From: Candidatus Nomurabacteria bacterium
Lineage (GTDB): Bacteria; Patescibacteriota; Minisyncoccia; Phycocordibacterales; UBA9973
Direction: 5' to 3'
DNA: 8,065 bases
Assembly: GCA_026395935.1 (NCBI GenBank)
Contig: JAPLXT010000082.1
Span: forward strand, 1 to 8,065
Positions 1 to 6,461 of this stretch are shown piece by piece. Both the position numbers and the translations under genes were made by a program. The notes beneath the pieces are model-generated. The model did not search any database, was not told the origin of the DNA, and was given only the letters and a program-made list of their open reading frames with translations. Each line of letters opens with the position of its first letter. The first letter of the stretch is position 1.

Positions 1-16
1 AATTTTACTATATATG

Positions 17-25
17 TGTTATACT
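17..25 (+). promoter_or_regulatory. Extended -10 promoter of the pil operon
   Basis: The sequence TG-T-TATACT forms an extended -10 element: TG at 17-18 and a TATACT hexamer at 20-25. The predicted start of transcription is near base 32, only about 7 bases before the pilM ATG at 39, so the transcript would be almost leaderless. A -35 element at normal spacing would fall at or beyond the left edge and cannot be judged. The short leader contains no Shine-Dalgarno-like motif. The call rests on motif match and position alone. Confidence 0.55.
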
Positions 26-38
26 TAACAGTAGCATT

Positions 39-1187
39 ATGGATAATTCATTAAAGAATATAATATCATCTGGGTTAGCCAGTTTATCTGAAATGTTTTC
101 TTCTGATAAATCCACTCAGAGTATTTTAGGTATCGATATCGGTTCTTCGGCTATAAAAATTGTTCAATTGAAGAAGAAAAATGGTAAGGCAATTCTTGAA
201 ACTTACGGGGCTATTTCACTTGGTCCTTATGGTAATACAGAGATAGGCACAGTCACCAATTTACAGGCGGATGATATAGTTCGAGCACTTTTAGATGTGA
301 TCAAGGAATCCAATGTAACAATTAAGTCAGGTGTTATAGCTATACCTTCTTCTGCAAGTCTAATTTTTACCATATCATTACCCGCCAATATCACTGAAGA
401 AAAGTTGGCAAGTGTGGTTCCTATTGAAGCACGTAAATATATTCCTGTACCTATCGCCGAAGTAACTTTAGACTGGTTTATTTTACCAAAGGAGACTGAG
501 TCATCCGAGAATAACATCATGGAGCAGTCTAAAGTACAAACACCTGCTACTTCTAATACAGAAGTTCTCGTTGTAGCAATTCATAACGACATATTAACTC
601 GTTACCAAGAGATATTGAAAAAGACTGAATTGCATTCAGACTCTTTTGAAATGGAAATTTTCAGTAATATAAGATCTTCCTTTGCTCACGATTTAACTCC
701 TGTATTACTTATGGACTTTGGCGCTTCGAAAACCAAGCTTTCCATTATTGAAGAGGGAGTTGTGCATGTTTTCCATGTTGTGAATAGAGGAGGGGCTGAA
801 ATTACGAAAAATATTGCCTCATCTCTAAGTATTTCCTTTACAGAAGCTGAGAAATTAAAGCGCACTACAGGGCTTGATCTGAATAGTAATCCTGAAGTTG
901 CAGATATTGTCCGTTTGTCGATGGATTACATTCTTTCAGATACCAATAGTATTGTGTTTGCTTACCAGAAGAAGTATAATAAAAACATCAGTAAGGTTAT
1001 TCTAACCGGTGGCGGATCTCTTACGAAAGGACTTATGGAAAGGGCTACATCAAACTTTCATACTGAAGTTGTTTACAGTAATCCTTTCTCTAAAACAGAA
1101 GCTCCAGCATTTTTAACCCCAATACTAGAGCTTAGTGGACCAGAATTTAGTGTGGCTGTAGGTTTAGCATTGAGACAATTATTATAA
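39..1187 (+). CDS. pilM: Type IV pilus assembly protein PilM (actin-like ATPase)
   Basis: PilM is the cytoplasmic, actin-like member of the inner-membrane alignment complex; it binds ATP and the N-terminal tail of PilN. The 382-residue protein shows the family pattern: a phosphate-binding loop GIDIGSSAIKIVQL at 31-44, the region PIEARKYIPVPIAEVTLDWF at 128-147, a second phosphate loop LLMDFGASKTKLSI at 223-236, and an adenosine-type motif ILTGGGSLTKGL at 321-332. About 30 residues precede the actin-like core, and a Ser/Thr/Glu-rich insert sits at about 152-174. The ATG at 39 lies directly downstream of a -10 element, which supports this start. There is no Shine-Dalgarno sequence. It is the first gene of the visible cluster, 8 bases before the pilN-like gene. 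Family assignment is secure; the role is inferred from homologues. Confidence 0.93.
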   Translation: MDNSLKNIISSGLASLSEMFSSDKSTQSILGIDIGSSAIKIVQLKKKNGKAILETYGAISLGPYGNTEIGTVTNLQADDIVRALLDVIKESNVTIKSGVIAIPSSASLIFTISLPANITEEKLASVVPIEARKYIPVPIAEVTLDWFILPKETESSENNIMEQSKVQTPATSNTEVLVVAIHNDILTRYQEILKKTELHSDSFEMEIFSNIRSSFAHDLTPVLLMDFGASKTKLSIIEEGVVHVFHVVNRGGAEITKNIASSLSISFTEAEKLKRTTGLDLNSNPEVADIVRLSMDYILSDTNSIVFAYQKKYNKNISKVILTGGGSLTKGLMERATSNFHTEVVYSNPFSKTEAPAFLTPILELSGPEFSVAVGLALRQLL

Positions 1188-1195
1188 AATAAATT

Positions 1196-1972
1196 ATGGA
1201 GAATTCATTTCAAACATCATTTATACCCAAAAAGCCTATCATATCTAATACCACTTCTTCAGGTGGTGGTAGTACTACTAGCATCTCTATGGTTGTATCT
1301 GTTTTTATTCTCGTCGTAATGCTGTTGGCTTTTGGTGGACTTTATGTTTATAAGAATTTTTATTTATTAAAGAATAAAGAAGCGTTATCTACAAACTTAT
1401 TTAAAATACGTGATAGTTTTAACAAAGATACGATAACTCTACTTGAGACTTTTGATAAACGTACTAGTGTTGCCAAGCAAATCCTTGATGGGCACATTGT
1501 TCTCTCTCCTTTATTTGAGAAAATTAATGAACTCACTCTTTCTTCTATTCAATACACAAAATTTGAACATAAAACCAGCAACAATCTTTTTATTGTTAGA
1601 ATGTCTGGGATAGCACGTGATTATAAGTCCATAGCTCTTCAAGCTGATATTTTTAATGCCGATAAAGGGCAAGTGTTTAAAGATGTAATATTTTCTAATT
1701 TAACAAAAGATAAGAATAATTTTGTTACTTTTGATGTTGAATTCAGTGTAGACCCATCTCTTCTTTCTTATTCTAATAATATTACAAACTCTCCAACTGA
1801 AACCCCAACCCCAACCCCAACCCCAACCCCAGCTACAACACAAAACACAACACCAACCTCAAATCCTAACACTGCTGTAAATCTACCAACAGGATCAACC
1901 AACGGAGCAACAGCAAACCCCGTTGTTTCCAATGGAACCTCTCCATTACCAGTTACAAGCAACACACAATAA
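1196..1972 (+). CDS. pilN: PilN-like inner-membrane assembly protein with a Pro/Thr-rich tail
   Basis: This is a single-pass membrane protein in the pilN position. The cytoplasmic N-terminus contains SFIPKKP at 8-14, placed where PilN carries its short PilM-binding motif. A Gly/Ser/Thr-rich stretch follows (19-31), then a transmembrane helix at about 31-52 and an outward-facing domain at about 60-190. That domain has the PilN-like segment LSPLFEKINELTLSSIQYTKF (103-123) and a beta-rich end. Residues 194-258 form a low-complexity tail rich in Thr, Pro, Asn and Ser, beginning with a run of Thr-Pro pairs encoded by a hexanucleotide repeat. At 258 residues it is longer than a usual PilN of about 200, and the tail accounts for the difference. 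It lies between pilM (8-base gap) and the pilO-like gene (2-base gap). No Shine-Dalgarno sequence is present. The PilN call rests on architecture, order and the weak motif rather than strong identity. Confidence 0.8.
   Translation: MENSFQTSFIPKKPIISNTTSSGGGSTTSISMVVSVFILVVMLLAFGGLYVYKNFYLLKNKEALSTNLFKIRDSFNKDTITLLETFDKRTSVAKQILDGHIVLSPLFEKINELTLSSIQYTKFEHKTSNNLFIVRMSGIARDYKSIALQADIFNADKGQVFKDVIFSNLTKDKNNFVTFDVEFSVDPSLLSYSNNITNSPTETPTPTPTPTPATTQNTTPTSNPNTAVNLPTGSTNGATANPVVSNGTSPLPVTSNTQ
1801..1830 (+). repeat. (AACCCC)x5 coding hexanucleotide repeat
   Basis: Five exact, uninterrupted copies of AACCCC lie inside the pilN-like gene and encode alternating Thr and Pro at about residues 203-212. 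The unit is six bases, so gain or loss of a copy keeps the reading frame and changes the tail by one Thr-Pro pair. On the minus strand the repeat reads as five runs of GGGG separated by TT, the classical pattern for an intramolecular G-quadruplex. It stands out sharply in an AT-rich region. Confidence 0.95.
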
Positions 1973-1974
1973 TT

Positions 1975-2565
1975 ATGAAACTTATTTTCCCAATTTTATT
2001 TATAGCGATATCCATAATTACTTTTATTTTTGGTGTCAATCCAATATATAGTGAAGTTTCAGGTTTGAAGGCTGATATCGCTACTTATAATGCAGCACTA
2101 GACAATTCTACAAATCTTCAAAAGACAGAGGATTCTCTCATTAAATCTTATAATGAAATAAGTCAATCAGACAAAGATCGTTTAAGTAGTTTTCTTCCAG
2201 ATTCTGTGAATAACATCCAATTTATTCTTGAACTTGAGCGTATTGCTAATCTTCATAATATGCCGATAAAGGATATTAAGTTTGAAGCTAAAAGTAATAA
2301 TAATACTTCTGTCGACCCAAATGTTGTAGTTTCAGCAATCTCGACCGATACTCGCCCTTATGGAGTTTTCCCTATTGAATTTACGACAGAAGGAGATTAT
2401 GGTTCATTTGTTCTTTTCCTAAAAGATCTTGAATATAATCTAAGAATTGCCGATATAAAATCTATATCATTCATTATTCCAGATGCAAGCGCTAAGCCGG
2501 TGGCTGGATTTGACCCAAATGTTTATCGTTATTTAGTAAAAGTCGAAACTTATTGGCTTAAATAA
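1975..2565 (+). CDS. pilO: PilO-like inner-membrane assembly protein
   Basis: PilO pairs with PilN through a coiled coil and forms the outward-facing ring linking the pilus motor to the envelope. This 196-residue protein has the expected plan: almost no cytoplasmic tail, a transmembrane helix at about 3-21, a predicted coiled coil at about 24-65, and a ferredoxin-like domain from about 75 to the C-terminus. The segment FLPDSVNNIQFILELERIA (73-91) is typical of PilO, as is the closing strand YLVKVETYWLK. The length matches the family. The start is the first ATG after the pilN stop, leaving a 2-base gap with no Shine-Dalgarno sequence, so translational coupling to pilN is plausible. Confidence 0.87.
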   Translation: MKLIFPILFIAISIITFIFGVNPIYSEVSGLKADIATYNAALDNSTNLQKTEDSLIKSYNEISQSDKDRLSSFLPDSVNNIQFILELERIANLHNMPIKDIKFEAKSNNNTSVDPNVVVSAISTDTRPYGVFPIEFTTEGDYGSFVLFLKDLEYNLRIADIKSISFIIPDASAKPVAGFDPNVYRYLVKVETYWLK

Positions 2566-2571
2566 TTATAT

Positions 2572-3231
2572 ATGCATAAAAAATATAATAAATTTTTAAT
2601 AGTATCATTTATCATAGTTTCCATTCTTGGAGTTTATTCCTATTTTTATAATGATTTGAGATCAGAAGCTGCAACAACAGTAGATGGAGAGAGTCCTCTT
2701 ACTTCATCTTTAGACACGACAATTACTAGCACAAACACAGTAACCACAAGCAATCAAGTTACAGAAGACACGGCTTTTCTCATGAAGTTAGTTTCTCTTA
2801 CAAGGATTAAAGTTGATGCATCTCTATTTACCAATAAAGCTTTTCAACTTCTAGTAGACAACAATATTAAACTAGAAGCTGTTCCATACGGACGTACCAA
2901 TCCATTTTCTCCTACAACAGGTTCTGTTTTGAATACCACTAATAACAAAATTACTTTTTTATTGAAAACTAATCCCGCTACTTTGGTAACAAGTAAATCT
3001 GCAATTTTAAATGGTTCACTTGAAGGAGCTACATCTGACAATATCTATTTTGAATACGGCACGACGGATACTCTAGGGAAGGTTACACCTAAGGTTATTC
3101 CTTCTTTGATTGGGAATTTTGCTTCCAACTTAATAGGTCTTACAAGTAAGACGACATATTTCTTTCGTGCAGTTGCAAGTGTGAATGGTGCACTCACTTT
3201 CGGAGATATAACGTCATTCACTACAAACTAG
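2572..3231 (+). CDS. Membrane-anchored protein in the PilP position with a fibronectin type III-like C-terminal domain
   Basis: The 219-residue protein starts with a short basic tail (MHKKYNK), a transmembrane or uncleaved signal segment at about 8-26, and a Ser/Thr-rich linker at 36-65. Next comes a helical segment with FLMKLVSLTRIKVDASLF (69-86) and a conserved-looking GRTNPFSP motif (108-115), recalling the proline-rich end of PilP-type linkers. Residues about 127-219 look like one fibronectin type III-like beta-sandwich: NPATLVTSKSAILNGSL, then IYFEYGTT, then GLTSKTTYFFRAVA, ending in SFTTN. It sits between the pilO-like gene (6-base gap) and pilB (1-base gap), where pilP is usual in Proteobacteria. 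I infer that it extends the N/O complex outward, perhaps to the cell wall or surface. It does not align convincingly with lipoprotein PilP and has no lipobox, so no symbol is given. It is the only intact gene here ending in TAG. Confidence 0.85.
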   Translation: MHKKYNKFLIVSFIIVSILGVYSYFYNDLRSEAATTVDGESPLTSSLDTTITSTNTVTTSNQVTEDTAFLMKLVSLTRIKVDASLFTNKAFQLLVDNNIKLEAVPYGRTNPFSPTTGSVLNTTNNKITFLLKTNPATLVTSKSAILNGSLEGATSDNIYFEYGTTDTLGKVTPKVIPSLIGNFASNLIGLTSKTTYFFRAVASVNGALTFGDITSFTTN

Positions 3232-3232
3232 T

Positions 3233-4960
3233 ATGATGATTCTAGAAGAATTAGTAAAACATGGTCTTCTTACTGAAGATCAAGTGCCTGAAATAGTAAA
3301 AAAAGCAGAAGATAGATATGGTGGCGACATAGAACAGGCACTTATAAACAGTAATATAAGCGAAGATTCAATCCTTGAAATGAAAGGGACTATTTATAAT
3401 ATTCCAGTGAAGAAAATAGATCCAAGTATGGTGACTGCATCTATTCTTAAAATAATTCCCTCAGAAACCGCTAAAACATATCATTTTATACCTATAGGAG
3501 TCGCAAATAATATTTTAGAAATTGGAATAATTGATCCAGAGAACGTTCAAGCTATTGATGTTTTGACTTTTATTACTGCAAAGTTGGATAAACCTTTCAA
3601 ATTATTTTTAATTAGTAATTCCGTTTATCTTAAATTAATAGAGAGATATGATGCACTTGGAAGTGAAGTTGATCTAGCCCTTTCGGAGCTTGATCAAGAA
3701 ATTGCCAATGCGGGAGAAGGTAAAGATAAAGATAAAAAAGTAAAAAGTGCTCTAGAATTACAAGAAGAAGAGAAAATTACAGAAGATGCTCCAGTAATTA
3801 AAATTGTGGCAGTTATTTTGAGACACGCTGTTGAGGGAGATGCTTCTGATATACACATAGAACATGCAGGAGATAGGATAAGGGTACGTTTCCGCGTGGA
3901 TGGTATTCTTCACAATTCTCTAACTTTACCAGTTAGTGTTTATAATGGAGTTGTTGCTCGTATTAAAATCCTTGCGAAGCTTCGACTTGATGAAAAACGT
4001 AAACCACAAGATGGAGGATTCTCTACTAAAATGGAAGGTCGCAAGATTGATTATCGTGTGTCCACTATGCCTTCTTATTATGGAGAAAAGGTAGTTATGC
4101 GTATACTTGATTCACAAAGAGGAGTTAAACCACTAGGCGACTTGGATATGTCACCTGACAACTTAGCTCTAGTTCGTGAAGCTCTCGACAAACCTTATGG
4201 ACTTATCTTGATTACAGGTCCGACAGGATCAGGTAAAACAACGACATTGAACTCAATGATAAGTGAACTTGATCATGAAACAGAAAATATTATTACACTT
4301 GAAGATCCAGTTGAGTACCACATAGATGGAGTCAACCAATCTCAAGTTGCGCCTGAGATAGGGTATACTTTTGCTTCAGGACTTCGTTCTATTTTAAGAC
4401 AAGACCCGGATATTATAATGGTGGGAGAGATTCGTGATAAAGAGACAGCCGAACTAGCTATTCAGGCCGCACTTACTGGTCACTTAGTGTTCTCTACTCT
4501 CCATACGAACAGTGCTGTCGGAGCAATACCTCGTCTTATTGATATGGGTATTGATCCATATCTTATCGCTCCAACTTTAATTCTTTGTATGGCCCAACGT
4601 TTAGCTCGTAAGATACATCCGAGCTCAAAACAACAGATCCCTATAGATGAAGCCACTCAAATAATGTTTGATAAACATTTTGCAGACTTACCTCTCGAAT
4701 TTAAATCCAAAATTAATTTTAAAAAGGATATTTATGAAGCAGTTCCATCACCTGAATGTCCTTCTGGAATGCTTGGACGTGTTCCTGTTTATGAAATGTT
4801 TAAGATTGATAAAGAAATGCAGAAAATAATTCTCCAAAAGCCACAAGAAGAAGAGATATATAGGCTAGCTCGCTCTCGTGGAATGCTTACTATTCGTGAA
4901 GATGCCATCATTAAAAGTATGAACGGGCTTATACCATTTAAAGAAGTATATAATTTCTAA
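3233..4960 (+). CDS. pilB: Type IV pilus extension ATPase PilB (GspE/PulE family)
   Basis: PilB is the cytoplasmic hexameric ATPase that powers pilus assembly through PilC. The 575-residue protein has an N-terminal T2SSE_N-type domain (about 1-140), a charged linker (about 143-183), an N2 domain with DASDIHIE (203-210), and the ATPase core. Visible motifs are Walker A GPTGSGKTT (329-337), Asp box ITLEDPVEY (354-362), Walker B DPDIIMVGEIRD (391-402, Glu399) and His box TGHLVFSTLHTN (415-426). The zinc-binding region is degraded: the first CxxC site reads HPSS (462-465) and the second keeps a single Cys (C509 in ECPSG). Two ATGs occur in tandem (3233 and 3236) and either could initiate. The gene starts 1 base after the preceding stop, suggesting translational coupling, and has no Shine-Dalgarno sequence. 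The intact catalytic motifs argue for an active enzyme. Confidence 0.96.
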   Translation: MMILEELVKHGLLTEDQVPEIVKKAEDRYGGDIEQALINSNISEDSILEMKGTIYNIPVKKIDPSMVTASILKIIPSETAKTYHFIPIGVANNILEIGIIDPENVQAIDVLTFITAKLDKPFKLFLISNSVYLKLIERYDALGSEVDLALSELDQEIANAGEGKDKDKKVKSALELQEEEKITEDAPVIKIVAVILRHAVEGDASDIHIEHAGDRIRVRFRVDGILHNSLTLPVSVYNGVVARIKILAKLRLDEKRKPQDGGFSTKMEGRKIDYRVSTMPSYYGEKVVMRILDSQRGVKPLGDLDMSPDNLALVREALDKPYGLILITGPTGSGKTTTLNSMISELDHETENIITLEDPVEYHIDGVNQSQVAPEIGYTFASGLRSILRQDPDIIMVGEIRDKETAELAIQAALTGHLVFSTLHTNSAVGAIPRLIDMGIDPYLIAPTLILCMAQRLARKIHPSSKQQIPIDEATQIMFDKHFADLPLEFKSKINFKKDIYEAVPSPECPSGMLGRVPVYEMFKIDKEMQKIILQKPQEEEIYRLARSRGMLTIREDAIIKSMNGLIPFKEVYNF

Positions 4961-4972
4961 CCAGTGTAGGTG

Positions 4973-4995
4973 AATTGTTGCAATTGTATTATAAT
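4973..4995 (+). promoter_or_regulatory. Promoter before the response regulator, near-leaderless
   Basis: The 43-base gap after pilB contains a perfect TATAAT at 4990-4995. Transcription would begin near 5002, just 2 bases before the ATG at 5004, giving a practically leaderless message for the response regulator, pilT and pilC. No good -35 hexamer is seen at 16-18 bases. A perfect inverted repeat, AATTG-TTG-CAATT (4973-4985), lies just upstream of the -10 and could serve as an operator, but it is short and may be chance. No terminator-like hairpin follows pilB, so read-through from the upstream genes is also likely. Confidence 0.5.
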
Positions 4996-5003
4996 GAGTA
5001 AGT

Positions 5004-5393
5004 ATGGAAACGAACAAAAAAATTCTTATTATTGATGATGATAATTTCCTTTTGGATATGTATGCACTCAAATTTGGTAAGTCTCTATTTGATGTTACTT
5101 CGGCCCTAGGCCCCGAAATTGCCCTAGAGAAGCTCCGTGCTGGATTATCTCCCGATATAATATTACTAGATATCGTTATGCCAGTAATGGATGGATTTGA
5201 ATTATTGGAAAAAATGAAAGAAGAAAATTTATCAGTCAATTCTATTAAAATTATTCTTTCAAACAGAGGTCAGCCTTCCGACATCGCTCGCGGGGAAGCT
5301 CTCGGCACCTCTGGATATATAGTGAAAGCATCAAGTACGCCGACAGAAGTAATAGACAAAGTAAGAAGTATTATCAGCGAACATAAAAAGTAA
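5004..5393 (+). CDS. Single-domain CheY-like response regulator
   Basis: This 129-residue protein is a bare receiver domain without a DNA-binding or enzymatic output domain. All key residues are visible: the acidic cluster D11-D12-D13, the phospho-acceptor D56 in IILLDIVMPVMDG, the switch Ser86 in IILSNRG, and the conserved Lys108 in GYIVKAS. It should therefore be phosphorylated by a histidine kinase, which is not in this window, and act through protein contacts, much as PilG/PilH or CheY do. Its place between pilB and pilT, 4 bases ahead of pilT, suggests that it tunes the pilus motors; that is inference from context. The start at 5004 is supported by the adjacent -10 element and by the normal length of the first beta strand (KKILIIDDD). 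Confidence 0.93.
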   Translation: METNKKILIIDDDNFLLDMYALKFGKSLFDVTSALGPEIALEKLRAGLSPDIILLDIVMPVMDGFELLEKMKEENLSVNSIKIILSNRGQPSDIARGEALGTSGYIVKASSTPTEVIDKVRSIISEHKK

Positions 5394-5397
5394 CACA

Positions 5398-6456
5398 ATG
5401 GATTATAATAAATTTTTAGATGAAATATTAACAAGTTTAATTCATGAAGATGGATCAGATTTGCACTTAGGAGAGGGACGTAAGCCAGCCGTTCGTATAA
5501 ATGGAGAGCTTATTTTCATTTCAAATAAGGAAGTCTTAAAGAAAGAAGATTTGACTAGTCTTTTAGATATACTTCTTGGGAAAGAAAAGACAGTTAAATT
5601 TTTAGAAGAAAAGGAAGTTGATTTTTCGTATTCTTTTAAGGGAGTTACTCATTTACGTGGCAATGCCTTTTTCCAAAGGGGTGGTTTATGTATAGCTATA
5701 CGACTTGTACCTAAAGCAAAAACTTTTGAAGAGCTTAATCTTCCGGCAATCCTTAAAACATTCGCATTGAAGAAGCAAGGATTCTTTCTTGTTGTTGGAC
5801 CTGTCGGTCAAGGTAAATCAACTACGCTTTCGACAATGATTAACTTTATAAATAAAGAGAGTACCACCCATATAATAACTATAGAAGATCCTATTGAATA
5901 TGTTTATCAACAAGATAGATCAATCATAGATCAAAGAGAGGTTGGACTTGATACGAAAGATTTTTCTATTGCCTTAAAATCAGTTTTTAGTGAAGATGTG
6001 AATGTGATTCTCATAGGTGAGATGCGTAGTAATGAGACAATGTCCGCAGCTGTTACAGCAGCTGAGACGGGGCACTTGGTCTTCTCTACTTTACACACAA
6101 ATAATGCTCCTCAAACTATCGATCGTATCATAGATTCATTCCCAGCTAATCAACAAGAACAGATTAGACTACAATTAGCATCCAGTTTACTCGGTATACT
6201 TTCAGAGCGTTTAGTTCCTCGTATTACAGGTGGCCGAATTCCTGCTTTTGAGTTACTTATTAATAATAACGCAGTTGCTAATCTTATAAGAGAGAAGAGG
6301 ACTCATGAGATAAATACTGTCATAGAGACATCTTCCGAACAGGGAATGATAGATATGAATAGATATCTTGTAGAATTGGTAGCGAAGGGAGAAATAACCC
6401 TTGAAAGTGCATATCAATTTTCATTTAATCCGCTTGCTCTTGAACGTATGATTTAA
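5398..6456 (+). CDS. pilT: PilT-type retraction ATPase with altered motifs
   Basis: PilT is the hexameric cytoplasmic ATPase that drives pilus disassembly, giving twitching motility and DNA uptake. The 352 residues match the family's usual length. The N-terminal domain has DGSDLHLGEGRKPAVRINGE (18-37). The core shows Walker A GPVGQGKST (134-142), Asp box ITIEDPIEY (160-168), Walker B VNVILIGEMR (201-210, Glu208), His box TGHLVFSTLHTN (224-235) and a C-terminal NLIREKRTHEI segment (295-305) matching the PilT AIRNLIRE signature. Deviations are Val-Gly-Gln in the Walker A loop where Thr-Gly-Ser is usual, FSEDVNV where R(E/Q)DPD is usual, and EMRSNET where EMRDxET is usual. Catalytic Lys140, Glu208 and the His residues remain. 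It sits 4 bases after the response regulator and 5 bases before pilC, with no Shine-Dalgarno sequence. A PilU-like accessory role is a possible alternative. Confidence 0.92.
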   Translation: MDYNKFLDEILTSLIHEDGSDLHLGEGRKPAVRINGELIFISNKEVLKKEDLTSLLDILLGKEKTVKFLEEKEVDFSYSFKGVTHLRGNAFFQRGGLCIAIRLVPKAKTFEELNLPAILKTFALKKQGFFLVVGPVGQGKSTTLSTMINFINKESTTHIITIEDPIEYVYQQDRSIIDQREVGLDTKDFSIALKSVFSEDVNVILIGEMRSNETMSAAVTAAETGHLVFSTLHTNNAPQTIDRIIDSFPANQQEQIRLQLASSLLGILSERLVPRITGGRIPAFELLINNNAVANLIREKRTHEINTVIETSSEQGMIDMNRYLVELVAKGEITLESAYQFSFNPLALERMI

Positions 6457-6461
6457 ATTTT

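Noticed and set aside
227..520. Minus-strand open frame of 97 codons inside pilM.
   Set aside because: It lies wholly within a clear coding gene, has no recognisable domain, and is a by-product of codon usage on the other strand.
1768..1965. Minus-strand open frame with a Val-Gly repeat opposite the PilN tail.
   Set aside because: The Val-Gly pairs are simply the antisense reading of the CCCCAA repeat; there is no promoter or homology to support it.
2844..3041. Minus-strand open frame of 65 codons opposite the PilP-position gene.
   Set aside because: It is short, lies entirely within a supported gene, and shows no domain or promoter.
4865..5239. Minus-strand open frame of 124 codons across the pilB/regulator junction.
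   Set aside because: It overlaps the ends of two secure genes and the promoter between them, is of Ser/Ile-rich shadow composition, and shows no family features.
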